Of a stretch of DNA of 64,000 nt, positions 52,823 through 61,593 are shown piece after piece. Below the pieces are notes generated by a model. It made no database searches and was not told the DNA's origin. It saw nothing but the letters and a program-made list of their open reading frames with translations. The translations under genes and the position numbers were made by a program. This stretch comes from CAZMOK01 sp964567785 (lineage in GTDB: Bacteria > Bacteroidota > Bacteroidia > Bacteroidales > JAGOPY01), in contig CAZMOK010000012.1 in the NCBI GenBank assembly GCA_964567785.1, positions 1 to 64,000 on the forward strand. Reading direction: 5' to 3'. How positions within the stretch are numbered: position 1 is the stretch's first letter; the number at the start of each line of letters is the position of its first letter.

Positions 52823-54163
52823 TCATTTCTGCATATCCTTTTCGGCACCGGGCTTTTTCATCTTTTCATTGATTTTTACTTCTATCACTACCAGGGTGCC
52901 TACGTCGGGCTTTGAGTGTATCTGGTATGTACCGTTAACAGAATGGAGCCTGCTGATGATGTTCTTGAGCCCTATTCCCCCGCTGGCCTCCGACAGCACT
53001 TTTTCCTTGTCAAAACCAATTCCGTCGTCAAGGTAGGTCATCTGGAGCACATCATCGAACTTTTCCAGGTATATTTCGATCTTATTTGCTTTGGCATGCT
53101 TAATAGTATTGTTGATCAACTCAGTGATGATCCGGTAGATGAGTATTTCGAGGGTTTCTTCAAAATTTTCCTTTATATCGGTAGTTTCGAATTTTATATT
53201 GATCGCATTGGTCTGGTTTATTTTTTTGCAGAAGGATTCCACTGCCTTCACCAGGCCAAAATCCTTGATTATCCTCGGGGTAAGAGTGTTGGAGATCGAC
53301 CGGGTATTGGATATGGCTTCGTCGATGAGTTCGCTGGCCTGCCTGAAAAGCTCTTCCTGTTCTTTCTGGGTGTTATCCTCAGCTTTGAATTCACCTATAT
53401 AAAGTTTGATGGTTGATAACAGGGGTCCGAGTCCGTCGTGTATTTCTTTCGAGATCCTTTCCCGCTCTTTTTCTTCTGCTTTGATGACAGCCTTCAGAAT
53501 GTCCTGCTCCATGTATTTCCTTTCGGTGATATCCCTGGCAATTGAGAAAATTGCCTTTTCGCCTTTATAATCGATCACCCTACTGTTCATCTCAAGAGAA
53601 AGGACCCTGCCGTCGCGGGCAATATGTTCCGATTCGTAGATGTGTTGTCCGGATTCAATGATCTCATGGATGTTTTTATCTACCACCCTGGCATATTTAG
53701 CGGTTTTGATGTCTTTGAAGTTCATTTTCTTGAACTCCTCCTGGCTGTAGCCCATGCTTTCGCAGGCCACCTGGTTCACTTCGAGAAAATTACCTTTAAG
53801 GTCGGCAAGGAATATTTCATCACTGCTGTTGTTGAAAAGGGCCCTGAACTGAGATTCCGACTCGTGCCTCGCCTTCTCGATCTTACTGTACGAAAAGAGG
53901 ATTTTACCGATGAGGAATACGGCAATGGCCATCAATACCGAAATGATAATGCCAATCCAGGTGCTTGTGTCGGAAAACTGCGTACTATCGCCTCCCAGGA
54001 ACTGAATGAGCTCAATTATACGCCTGAAAGACATAAAAATAAAGGCAATGGCAATCAGCCCCCAGGATATTTTGCCTTTTGCTATCCGGATAAGCCATAT
54101 TGCACCGAATGCAGCGATGATCTGCAGGATAGTTGCAATTATGAGCGCAATGAGCTTTACCAT
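52823..54163 (-). CDS. PAS-domain sensor histidine kinase (NarX/HisKA_3 type)
   Basis: A 446-residue kinase with three N-terminal membrane segments (residues 5-25, 32-50 and 68-90), one PAS domain (FRALFNNSSDEIFLADLKGN, then ISIARDITERK), a HisKA_3 domain with the phospho-His in RISKEIHDGLGPLLS, and a C-terminal ATPase domain (ELINNTIKHAKAN, then DDGIGFD). It lacks a clear periplasmic sensor domain. Its partner is the NarL regulator downstream. It is divergent from the hydrogenase run, sharing the 254-base intergenic region. Confidence 0.92.
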   Translation of the reverse strand: MVKLIALIIATILQIIAAFGAIWLIRIAKGKISWGLIAIAFIFMSFRRIIELIQFLGGDSTQFSDTSTWIGIIISVLMAIAVFLIGKILFSYSKIEKARHESESQFRALFNNSSDEIFLADLKGNFLEVNQVACESMGYSQEEFKKMNFKDIKTAKYARVVDKNIHEIIESGQHIYESEHIARDGRVLSLEMNSRVIDYKGEKAIFSIARDITERKYMEQDILKAVIKAEEKERERISKEIHDGLGPLLSTIKLYIGEFKAEDNTQKEQEELFRQASELIDEAISNTRSISNTLTPRIIKDFGLVKAVESFCKKINQTNAINIKFETTDIKENFEETLEILIYRIITELINNTIKHAKANKIEIYLEKFDDVLQMTYLDDGIGFDKEKVLSEASGGIGLKNIISRLHSVNGTYQIHSKPDVGTLVVIEVKINEKMKKPGAEKDMQK

Positions 54164-54183
54164 ATCGTGCAGGATTTATTATG

Positions 54184-54191
54184 CAAAAGTA
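54184..54191 (-). promoter_or_regulatory. Possible -7 element of the PAS kinase gene
   Basis: Minus-strand TACTTTTG fits TAnnTTTG about 20 bases before the kinase ATG. No TTG is found at the ideal spacing. Confidence 0.4.
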
Positions 54192-54280
54192 ACTTATTTA
54201 GTGTTAAGCCTTAAGAGGTAAAGGGTAAGGGGAAACCAGTAACTTTTTACGGGGTGCATTTCACTTTATTACCGTATGTA

Positions 54281-54298
54281 GAGGTAGCTTTTTACCTC
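54281..54298. promoter_or_regulatory. Inverted repeat between the kinase and hydrogenase promoters
   Basis: GAGGTA (54281-54286) and TACCTC (54293-54298) form a perfect dyad with a six-base centre. It lies midway between the divergent promoters and could be the binding site of the NarL-type regulator. Confidence 0.35.
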
Positions 54299-54352
54299 CT
54301 CAGTGCCCGGGAATTACCTTAAAGTATCGGATAAAAACAGTACTTAATAGCC

Positions 54353-54384
54353 TTGTTAACAATAGGTTAAGCGAGCTACATTTG
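54353..54384 (+). promoter_or_regulatory. Promoter of the hydrogenase gene run
   Basis: TTG at 54353-54355, a 21-base spacer and TACATTTG at 54377-54384 form a good Bacteroidota promoter. The start near 54391 gives a 27-base leader to the first receiver gene. Confidence 0.7.
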
Positions 54385-54417
54385 TATCGTAATCATTCAA
54401 GTTCAAAACATCAAAAA

Positions 54418-54942
54418 ATGAAAACAATGGAAAAGTACAAAATTCTCATCGTAGACGACGACATTGACATTCTCACAGTTGTAAGCGCAATTCTTAAGAA
54501 AGAAGGTTATGAAGTGATCACAGCAACCGATAAGGTTGAAGGCTTCAAGAAAGCATGGGCTGAAAAACCCGACCTGGCAATCCTTGATGTAATGATGACA
54601 ACTCATTTCGAAGGGTTTGAAATGGCAAAGGAATTCAGTGAAAACCCCGAATTCAAGGGCATGCCGATAATGATGAACAGCTCCATCGACATTCTCACCA
54701 CAACTAATCCCAGTGTACAGCAGATGGCACGCGAGTTCAGGAAAGACCCTAATTACAGAGAGCTCGACGTATTGCTTGTAAAGGATACCATTACAGGAAA
54801 CGCCGGTATTGACTACAAATCAGAGGAAGGTCCTTCAATATGGTTAAGCGTTGACGGCTTTCTGAGGAAACCGGTTGAAGCTGCAAAACTGCTCAACGAG
54901 GTTGAAACCCTCCTGAAAAGGCAGAAAGCCCATATGGCCTGA
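54418..54942 (+). CDS. Stand-alone receiver protein with a long insert
   Basis: A 174-residue response regulator without output domain. The receiver has the acidic cluster DDD13-15, phospho-acceptor D57 in AILDVMM, a Ser in MMNSS and the conserved Lys in FLRKPVEAA. Between the Ser and the Lys lie about 55 extra residues (IDILTTTNPS to IWLSVDG), which lengthen the alpha4 region well beyond the usual 120-residue receiver. It heads the hydrogenase run, 48 bases before hydC. A second stand-alone receiver in the run shares the same M-M pair after the Asp and also has a longer loop. It may be a phosphate relay or a direct modulator of the hydrogenase. Confidence 0.82.
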   Translation: MKTMEKYKILIVDDDIDILTVVSAILKKEGYEVITATDKVEGFKKAWAEKPDLAILDVMMTTHFEGFEMAKEFSENPEFKGMPIMMNSSIDILTTTNPSVQQMAREFRKDPNYRELDVLLVKDTITGNAGIDYKSEEGPSIWLSVDGFLRKPVEAAKLLNEVETLLKRQKAHMA

Positions 54943-54990
54943 GCAGGCCACAATTATCCGGTCACAGGGAATCTAATAAATAACTAAGCG

Positions 54991-55491
54991 ATGAAAAGTA
55001 GAACTGAAGAAATATTGTCGAAATACAACGGAAGCGGAAGAGAAAGCTTAATACCTATATTACAGGAGATCCAGGAAGAACAGGGATACATTTCCAGAGA
55101 AACCATTGAAGAAGTTGGTGAATTCCTGGATCTCCCTGCAAGCAAGATATATGGTGTGGCCACTTTCTATAACCAGTTCCGTTTTGAGCCCCTGGGTAAA
55201 TACCACATACAGGTATGCAGGGGCACTGCCTGCCACGTACTTGGCTCCCTGACCGTTCTGGAAGAATTGCAGAAAATATTGAAGGTGCAGCCGGGCCAGA
55301 CTTCGCGCGACGGCCTGTTCAGCCTCGAAGTGGTTGCCTGCATAGGGGCTTGCGGACTGGCGCCGCTGATCGCTGTTAATGAAGAATTTCACGCAAAGGT
55401 GACCCCGGAATCAATCAGGCAGATAATTGATGACTATAAAGCTCAGCAAGATAACTCTAAAGTTGAAACACATGAACCAGCAGGAAATTAA
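54991..55491 (+). CDS. hydC: NADH-dependent [FeFe] hydrogenase subunit HydC (NuoE-like)
   Basis: A 166-residue 24-kDa-type subunit with a thioredoxin-like [2Fe-2S] domain. The four ligands are in CRGTACHVLG and CIGACGLAP. The N-terminal helical part resembles NuoE (LIPILQEIQEEQGYIS, GVATFYNQFRF). In trimeric bifurcating hydrogenases it passes electrons near the flavin of HydB. It overlaps the hydB start by 20 bases. Confidence 0.92.
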   Translation: MKSRTEEILSKYNGSGRESLIPILQEIQEEQGYISRETIEEVGEFLDLPASKIYGVATFYNQFRFEPLGKYHIQVCRGTACHVLGSLTVLEELQKILKVQPGQTSRDGLFSLEVVACIGACGLAPLIAVNEEFHAKVTPESIRQIIDDYKAQQDNSKVETHEPAGN

Positions 55492-57409
55492 GAATATATT
55501 AATCGAAGATATCCTTTCGGGTAAAGGGGTTCAGGATGGGGAAAAGAAAGAAGTCCTGATACCCAAGTTAAGGCATGATGTAACAGAAAAGCCGGTAATC
55601 TATGTGGGTGCCGGAACCTGTGGACTTGGTGCCGGGGCAGCTAAAACACTAAGTGAGATAAAATCTTACCTGGAAGCAAAGGAAATTGATGCCGAGGTCA
55701 TAGAAACCGGGTGTATCGGCCTTTGTTCTTCCGAACCTATAGTGGATGTGATGATTCCGGGCCATAACCGTGTATCATTTGAAAACATAACACATGACAA
55801 AGCTGACGAGTTGCTCGACAGTGTTTTTGCCCTTGAAATCCCGTCTGAAAAGGTTATCGGGCAGTTTCGCAATCCATTCACAAAATCATGGGAAAACGTA
55901 CCGCATATTGACGAACACCCTTTCTTCAAACCACAGCAGAGGGTCGTACTGAAGAATTGCGGGATAGTTGACCCAACCAGCATTGAAGAATATATTGCCC
56001 GCGGTGGATATATCAATTTCCTTAAAGTGCTTGAGACCAGGAAACCTGAAGAAGTTTGTGAAGATATGGTAAAGAGCGGTCTCAGGGGTCGGGGTGGCGG
56101 TGGTTTTCCCGCAGGGCTGAAATGGAAATTTGCTTCCGGGGAAAAAGCCGATCAGAAATACCTGATCTGCAATGCAGATGAAGGTGACCCGGGAGCCTTT
56201 ATGGACAGGGCCATTATTGAAGGAGACCCGCACAGGTTGATAGAGGGAATGGCAACAGCGGCCTATGCTATAGGTGCGAGCAAGGCTTATGTTTATATAC
56301 GCGCCGAATACCCGCTGGCAATAAGCAGGCTCAAGACAGCCATCAGTAAAGCTTATGAATATGGATTATTAGGTAATGAAATCTTCGGCCATTCCTTCAA
56401 TTTCGACCTGGTCATAAAAAAGGGTGCAGGCGCTTTTGTCTGCGGAGAGGAAACAGCTCTCATCCACAGTGTTGAAGGAAAAAGGGGAATGCCCCGTCCG
56501 AGGCCGCCGTTCCCGGCCAGCAAGGGCCTCTTTGGAAAGCCCACCATAATCAACAATGTAGAGACCCTTGCCAACATCCCCGGCATACTCGAAATGGGAG
56601 TTGAGAATTTCGCTGCCATCGGTACTGAAAAGAGCAAAGGCACAAAGGTATTCGCCCTCTCCGGTAAGATCCATCTTACAGGACTGGTGGAAATTCCCAT
56701 GGGTACTACCATCAGGGATATAATCTTTACGATAGGCGGTGGTGTTAAAGACAACAAGAAATTTAAGAGCGTACAGATAGGAGGGCCTTCGGGAGGATGT
56801 ATCACGGAAAAGAACCTGGATATCCAGATAGATTATGAATCACTGCTGGAAGTCGGAGCCATGATGGGTTCAGGCGGACTGGTTGTGATGGATGAAGACA
56901 CCTGTATGGTGGATGTTGCAAAGTTCTTCATGGACTTTATCCAGAGGGAGAGCTGTGGTAAGTGTATCCCATGCAGGGAAGGAACAGGAAGGATGCTCGA
57001 AATACTGGAAAGCATTACAAATAAACCGGTGAACGGAAGTTCTGATGCGCTCGAGAGATTCAAAGGAGTGATGCAGATCGAGAAACTGGGCAAAGTGATA
57101 AAGGAGACATCGCTCTGCGGACTGGGACAATCAGCACCAAACCCTGTACTGAGCACATTGAGGTGGTTCAGGGACGAATATGAATCACATGTTTTTGAAA
57201 GGAAATGCCCGGCAGGTGCCTGCACAAGCCTCAGGGTCTTTAAGATAAATGTAGAAAAGTGCAACGGTTGTACGGTGTGTGCAAGGAAATGCCCTACCAA
57301 TGCAATTATTGGAAGCAAGAAAACCCCCCACTTCATCGTGGAGGACAAATGTATAGGATGTGGCGCATGTGCCGAAAAATGTAAGTTCGATGCAATCGAG
57401 ATCGTGTGA
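55472..57409 (+). CDS. hydB: [FeFe] hydrogenase subunit HydB (NuoF-like, flavin-bearing)
   Basis: A 645-residue flavin subunit. It has an N-terminal thioredoxin-like [2Fe-2S] region (AGTCGLG, TGCIGLCSSEP), the FMN-binding Gly-rich loop LRGRGGGGFPAGLKWKF, the NAD-binding motif GAGAFVCGEETALIHSVEG, an SLBB-like region, the [4Fe-4S] motif CGKCIPCREGTGR and two C-terminal ferredoxin motifs (CNGCTVCARKCP and CIGCGACAEKC). This is the full domain order of the bifurcating trimer. The ATG at 55472 lies inside the end of hydC and gives the right N-terminus. It abuts hydA closely. Confidence 0.93.
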   Translation: MNQQEIKNILIEDILSGKGVQDGEKKEVLIPKLRHDVTEKPVIYVGAGTCGLGAGAAKTLSEIKSYLEAKEIDAEVIETGCIGLCSSEPIVDVMIPGHNRVSFENITHDKADELLDSVFALEIPSEKVIGQFRNPFTKSWENVPHIDEHPFFKPQQRVVLKNCGIVDPTSIEEYIARGGYINFLKVLETRKPEEVCEDMVKSGLRGRGGGGFPAGLKWKFASGEKADQKYLICNADEGDPGAFMDRAIIEGDPHRLIEGMATAAYAIGASKAYVYIRAEYPLAISRLKTAISKAYEYGLLGNEIFGHSFNFDLVIKKGAGAFVCGEETALIHSVEGKRGMPRPRPPFPASKGLFGKPTIINNVETLANIPGILEMGVENFAAIGTEKSKGTKVFALSGKIHLTGLVEIPMGTTIRDIIFTIGGGVKDNKKFKSVQIGGPSGGCITEKNLDIQIDYESLLEVGAMMGSGGLVVMDEDTCMVDVAKFFMDFIQRESCGKCIPCREGTGRMLEILESITNKPVNGSSDALERFKGVMQIEKLGKVIKETSLCGLGQSAPNPVLSTLRWFRDEYESHVFERKCPAGACTSLRVFKINVEKCNGCTVCARKCPTNAIIGSKKTPHFIVEDKCIGCGACAEKCKFDAIEIV

Positions 57410-57432
57410 TAAACTATTTAAAAGAAATACTG

Positions 57433-59157
57433 ATGAGCTTTGATATAAAAATAAACAACAAAACAGTTCAGGCCGAAAACGGGGAAACAATACTTGATGT
57501 ATTAAACCGAAACGGAGTGAAGGTTCCCACACTGTGCCATATGAAAGATATGGCACCTACCGGTACGTGCCGGATGTGTGTGGTTGAAAATGAAAATAAC
57601 GGCAAACTCATTCCCTCCTGCTCCTACCCTGCTGAAAAGGACATGACGATACAAACTCATTCACCAAGGGTTGTGGAATCCAGAAAGATGATCGTGGAAA
57701 TGCTCCTCTCGAACCATCCCGATGATTGCCTGTACTGCGTCAGAAGCGGTAACTGCGAACTGCAAAAATGGTCACGGGAACTGCATGTGACAGAAAGAAG
57801 GATAAGAGGTGTTAAGAATAATTTCAAGGTCGACAGGTCGAGCCCCAGCATAGTGAGAGACCCCGACAAGTGTATACTCTGCGGAAGGTGCATAAGGGTT
57901 TGTGAAGAGGTAATGGGCGTTTCTGCCATAGACTTCATTAATCGCGGCAGCAAATCGGAAGTAGGCACTACGTTTAACATGGGTCTCAACACGTCAGGCT
58001 GTGTTAACTGCGGACAATGCATCATGGTTTGCCCCACAGGCGCACTCACAGAAAAGAACCATTTTGCGGAGATCCGGGAAGCCATAAACGATCCTGAAAA
58101 GACCGTTGCGATACAATATGCCCCGGCTATTTCGGTTTCGCTGGGCGAGGCTTTCGGAATAGAATCAGGCAGGGACCTCAACGGAATTCTCAATGCTGCC
58201 TGCCGCAAACTTGGATTCGACAAGGTATTTGATACTACATTCTCAGCCGACCTCACCATTATGGAGGAGTCGAATGAATTGATCAACAGGCTCAAGAATG
58301 ACGGGCAATTGCCTATGATCACAAGCTGCTGCCCGGCCTGGGTAAAATATGCCGAAACCTTTGCACAGGATTTCATCCCGAACCTTTCAACCTGTAAATC
58401 ACCCCAGCAGATGCTCGGTACGGTTATCAAGACCTATTTTGCACAGAAGGAAAATTTAGATCCCGAAAACATTTACACTGTTTCGATAATGCCCTGCACG
58501 GCTAAAAAGTTCGAGGGGCAGCGCAACGAGATGACCAGGAAAGGCATCACTGAAGTGGATGCCGTTCTGACAACACGTGAATTCGTGGATTTTGTAAAAA
58601 TGAACGGTATCGATATACACAATATCGAGCCTGAAACAGCCGACTCACCGCTCGGCATCAGGTCCTCGGCCGGAAAACTGTTCGGGGCCAGCGGCGGGGT
58701 AATGGAAGCGGCTATCAGGACGGCCTATTACAAGCTTACAGGAAAGGATATGGTGCAGTTCAAGGTTCCGCAGGTAAGAGGCCTTGAAGGAAGGAAAGAA
58801 GCTAAAATAGCCGTTGACGGAATAGAGTTAGGAGTGGCGGTGGTTAGCGGCCTTGGCAACGCCAAAAAGCTTCTTGAAGAGATAAGGAACGGCAGGGAAG
58901 ACATCCATTTCATTGAGGTGATGGCCTGTCAGGGAGGATGTATTGCAGGAGGTGGCCAGAGGATAGGGGCCGACAGCAATGATATCAAGGCAAGAATAAA
59001 GTCGCTCTACAACATTGATGAAACTGATTCAATAAAAGTTTCACACAAAAACCCGGAGATACTTGAGCTTTATGAAACTTTCCTGGGAGAGCCCGGTGGC
59101 CATATCTGCCATGAACTTCTTCATACTCACTATGAAAAAAGAGATGTTTTAAAATAA
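57433..59157 (+). CDS. hydA: Catalytic [FeFe] hydrogenase subunit HydA
   Basis: A 574-residue catalytic subunit, group A. The N-terminal [2Fe-2S] domain (CHMKDMAPTGTCRMC), the His-Cys3 cluster region (HPDDCLYCVRSGNC) and two [4Fe-4S] motifs (CILCGRCIRVCEE and CVNCGQCIMVCP) precede the H-cluster domain. The three H-cluster motifs are TSCCPAW (C299, C300), MPCTAKKFE (C355) and MACQGGCIAGGG (C499, C503). The proton path is complete: C299, E279, S319 and E282 are present. With HydB and HydC it couples H2 to NAD(P)H and ferredoxin. The ATG at 57433 is preferred because it places the N-terminal [2Fe-2S] fold directly at the start. Confidence 0.95.
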   Translation: MSFDIKINNKTVQAENGETILDVLNRNGVKVPTLCHMKDMAPTGTCRMCVVENENNGKLIPSCSYPAEKDMTIQTHSPRVVESRKMIVEMLLSNHPDDCLYCVRSGNCELQKWSRELHVTERRIRGVKNNFKVDRSSPSIVRDPDKCILCGRCIRVCEEVMGVSAIDFINRGSKSEVGTTFNMGLNTSGCVNCGQCIMVCPTGALTEKNHFAEIREAINDPEKTVAIQYAPAISVSLGEAFGIESGRDLNGILNAACRKLGFDKVFDTTFSADLTIMEESNELINRLKNDGQLPMITSCCPAWVKYAETFAQDFIPNLSTCKSPQQMLGTVIKTYFAQKENLDPENIYTVSIMPCTAKKFEGQRNEMTRKGITEVDAVLTTREFVDFVKMNGIDIHNIEPETADSPLGIRSSAGKLFGASGGVMEAAIRTAYYKLTGKDMVQFKVPQVRGLEGRKEAKIAVDGIELGVAVVSGLGNAKKLLEEIRNGREDIHFIEVMACQGGCIAGGGQRIGADSNDIKARIKSLYNIDETDSIKVSHKNPEILELYETFLGEPGGHICHELLHTHYEKRDVLK

Positions 59158-59170
59158 AACTACAACGACA

Positions 59171-61168
59171 ATGAGCGCCCACAACAAAAAAGACAGACAG
59201 CTGGTATTCACAGTAAAAGACAGGTGCAGGGTTTGTTACACCTGCGTAAGGGAGTGCCCTGCCAAAGCCATCAGGATCATGGACGGCCAGGCAGAGGTTG
59301 TCTCCGAAAGGTGTATTGGTTGTGGTAACTGCGTGAGTGTGTGTAGCCAGGACGCAAAACAGTTCCTTCTTACGGGCAATGAGATAAACCAGATACTGAA
59401 AAGGAAGGAACCGGCAATTGCGATCATTGCCCCCAGCTTCCCGGCAGAATTCACCGAGTTGAAAAACCCCGGCCAGATGGTAACAATGCTCAGGAATCTT
59501 GGTTTCGACAAAGTGATAGAAGTGTCGTTTGGTGCCGATATGGTTGCAAGGGAATATTCGAAGATACTCGGGGAAAATACCGGAAAACGATATATTTCAT
59601 CCGATTGCCCGGCAATTGTCAATTATATATCCTACTATCACCCCGACCTTGTTGAAAACCTGGCGCCCATTGTTTCACCGATGGTTGCAACAGCAAGGAT
59701 AATAAGAAAAATGCACGGCGACGATGCCAGTATTGTTTTCATTGGCCCCTGCGTAGCCAAGAAAGCAGAATCGATGGAAGTTGACGAAGGGTTGACCTTT
59801 AAAGAACTGCGCAGTATGCTTAATGAAGCAGGCCTTATGGACCCGGATGTTGAACCGGGGGAGTTTGATGAGCCAAGATCAGGAAAAGGTGCCGTTTTCC
59901 CGGTGAGCCGCGGACTGCTCCAGACATCAGGCAAAAAGGATGACATCTGCGACGGAAACATTCTGGTTGCCGAAGGAAAGGAAAATTTCAAGGAAGCGCT
60001 CAGGGAATTTGAATCTGGACTGATCAAATCTCAGCATCTTGAAGTCCTTTGCTGCGACGGCTGCATCATGGGCCCGGGAATGAGCAATGGCGGCAGCAAG
60101 TTCGAAAGGACCATCCGCATCAGCAATTATGTTAATGATAAACTTGAAAAGCTTGATCATGAAGGTTGGGAAAAAAATGTGAATAAATGTAGTTGCCTTG
60201 ATTTTCAACAGTCTTTTGATAAAGAAGACAAACGCAGCCAGGATGTAGACGAAGAAGAGATTACCCAGGCCCTTGACACTATGGGTAAAAAAGATGTTTC
60301 CGACCATCTTAACTGTGGGGCTTGCGGATATTCAACCTGCTATGCCCATGCCAGAGCAATTGTAGAAGGCCTTGCAGAGAGTGAGATGTGCCTCCCCTAT
60401 ACAATTGAAAAACTGCACAACCTTGTGGTGGACCTTAACGAATCAAATGATAAACTGGCAACCACAAGGCAGGCACTGAAGCATTCTGAGAAACTGGCAA
60501 ATATGGGTCAGCTCTCGGCAGGGATTGCCCATGAACTGAACAACCCCTTAGGTGTTATTACTATGTACAGCAACATCCTGAAAGAGGAGACATCCAATGA
60601 CAGCCCGCTGTACCAGGATCTGAACCTGATTGTGGAACAAACGCAGAGGTGCAAGAACATTGTAGGTGGGCTGCTCAACTTTGCGCGTAAGAACCAGGTG
60701 AAGCATTCGGAGGTGGATCTGGCTGATTTTATTGAAAAGAGCATCGAATCGATCATAACCAACGGAAAAGTGAAAGTGGAGTTTGATAACAGGGCTGAGG
60801 ATCCGATGGCAATGATAGATACGGAGCAAATGATACAGGTGCTGACAAACCTGGAAAAGAATGCAGTGGAAGCAATGCCGGATGGAGGGAACCTGAAACT
60901 ACTGCTGGAGGAAAAAGGTGATGACATGAGGATCTCAATAAGTGATACAGGTACTGGTATTAAGCCGGAAAACATGGACAAGCTTTTCACCCCCTTCTTC
61001 ACGACAAAAGAGGTTGGAAAAGGTACAGGACTCGGCCTTCCGCTGGTTTATGGAATTGTGAAAATGCATAAAGGAAAGATTAATGTAAAGTCGAACCACG
61101 ACCCGGAAAAAGGACCTACGGGAACCACCTTCATCATTCAAATACCGCGTAGAACAATTAAAAGTTAA
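59171..61168 (+). CDS. [FeFe]-hydrogenase-like histidine kinase (HydS-type sensor)
   Basis: A 665-residue soluble protein fusing four modules: two N-terminal [4Fe-4S] ferredoxin motifs (CRVCYTCVRECP, CIGCGNCVSVC), an H-cluster domain, an FeS domain with CX2CX4CX16C (CGACGYSTC), and a histidine kinase (H454 in GIAHELNNP, then the ATPase box). The H-cluster domain keeps the four cysteine ligands (C146, C194, C294, C298), but the catalytic proton path is altered: C299 is D145, S319 is replaced by Ala, and E279 has no acidic equivalent. The four-base gap to hydA fits one transcript. By analogy with HydS proteins it should sense H2 or the redox state and start a phosphorelay, which is an inference. 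Confidence 0.88.
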   Translation: MSAHNKKDRQLVFTVKDRCRVCYTCVRECPAKAIRIMDGQAEVVSERCIGCGNCVSVCSQDAKQFLLTGNEINQILKRKEPAIAIIAPSFPAEFTELKNPGQMVTMLRNLGFDKVIEVSFGADMVAREYSKILGENTGKRYISSDCPAIVNYISYYHPDLVENLAPIVSPMVATARIIRKMHGDDASIVFIGPCVAKKAESMEVDEGLTFKELRSMLNEAGLMDPDVEPGEFDEPRSGKGAVFPVSRGLLQTSGKKDDICDGNILVAEGKENFKEALREFESGLIKSQHLEVLCCDGCIMGPGMSNGGSKFERTIRISNYVNDKLEKLDHEGWEKNVNKCSCLDFQQSFDKEDKRSQDVDEEEITQALDTMGKKDVSDHLNCGACGYSTCYAHARAIVEGLAESEMCLPYTIEKLHNLVVDLNESNDKLATTRQALKHSEKLANMGQLSAGIAHELNNPLGVITMYSNILKEETSNDSPLYQDLNLIVEQTQRCKNIVGGLLNFARKNQVKHSEVDLADFIEKSIESIITNGKVKVEFDNRAEDPMAMIDTEQMIQVLTNLEKNAVEAMPDGGNLKLLLEEKGDDMRISISDTGTGIKPENMDKLFTPFFTTKEVGKGTGLGLPLVYGIVKMHKGKINVKSNHDPEKGPTGTTFIIQIPRRTIKS

Positions 61169-61173
61169 AAGAG

Positions 61174-61569
61174 ATGACTGAAACAAGAAAGAAAATAATG
61201 ATCGTTGACGACGATAGCGATTACCTGACCCAGCTTGAATTACAGGTGAAAAACCTGGGTTATGAAGTGATAAAGGCTGAAAGCCAGAAAGACGGCGAAA
61301 ACCTTCTCGACAGCGAAAAGCCTGACCTTGCTATTATCGACCTGATGATGGAAAACAAAGACAGCGGCTTTATCCTTTCATATAAAATGAAGCAAAAATA
61401 TCCCGAGGTACCTGTGATAATTGCCTCCGCGGTCACTGCCGAGACAGGCTTAAGCTTCGGTACCGAAACAGAAGAAGACAGGGCATGGATAAGGGCAGAT
61501 AAATTCCTCGAAAAAGGCCTCCGCACCGACCAGCTCGAACGCGAGATCAATAAGTTGTTGAAAATATGA
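61174..61569 (+). CDS. Stand-alone receiver protein
   Basis: A 131-residue response regulator with no output domain. It has D12-D13-D14, the phospho-acceptor D56 in AIIDLMMENKDSGF, a Ser-Ala-Val stretch in IIASAV and the conserved Lys in DKFLEKGLR. A loop between the two last features is longer than usual (TAETGLSFGTETEEDRAW). It starts five bases after the kinase gene and is the most likely first phosphate acceptor. Confidence 0.87.
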   Translation: MTETRKKIMIVDDDSDYLTQLELQVKNLGYEVIKAESQKDGENLLDSEKPDLAIIDLMMENKDSGFILSYKMKQKYPEVPVIIASAVTAETGLSFGTETEEDRAWIRADKFLEKGLRTDQLEREINKLLKI

Positions 61570-61593
61570 TCAATAAGAAAAAACCTTACAAAC

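Noticed and set aside
57657..58430. Long antisense frame opposite hydA
   Set aside because: It lies opposite the H-cluster domain of hydA, is rich in Ser and Leu as shadow frames are, and has no start signal.
59171..61168. Second catalytic hydrogenase
   Set aside because: The ligands are kept but the proton-path residues are not, and the protein continues into a histidine kinase. A sensor is more likely.
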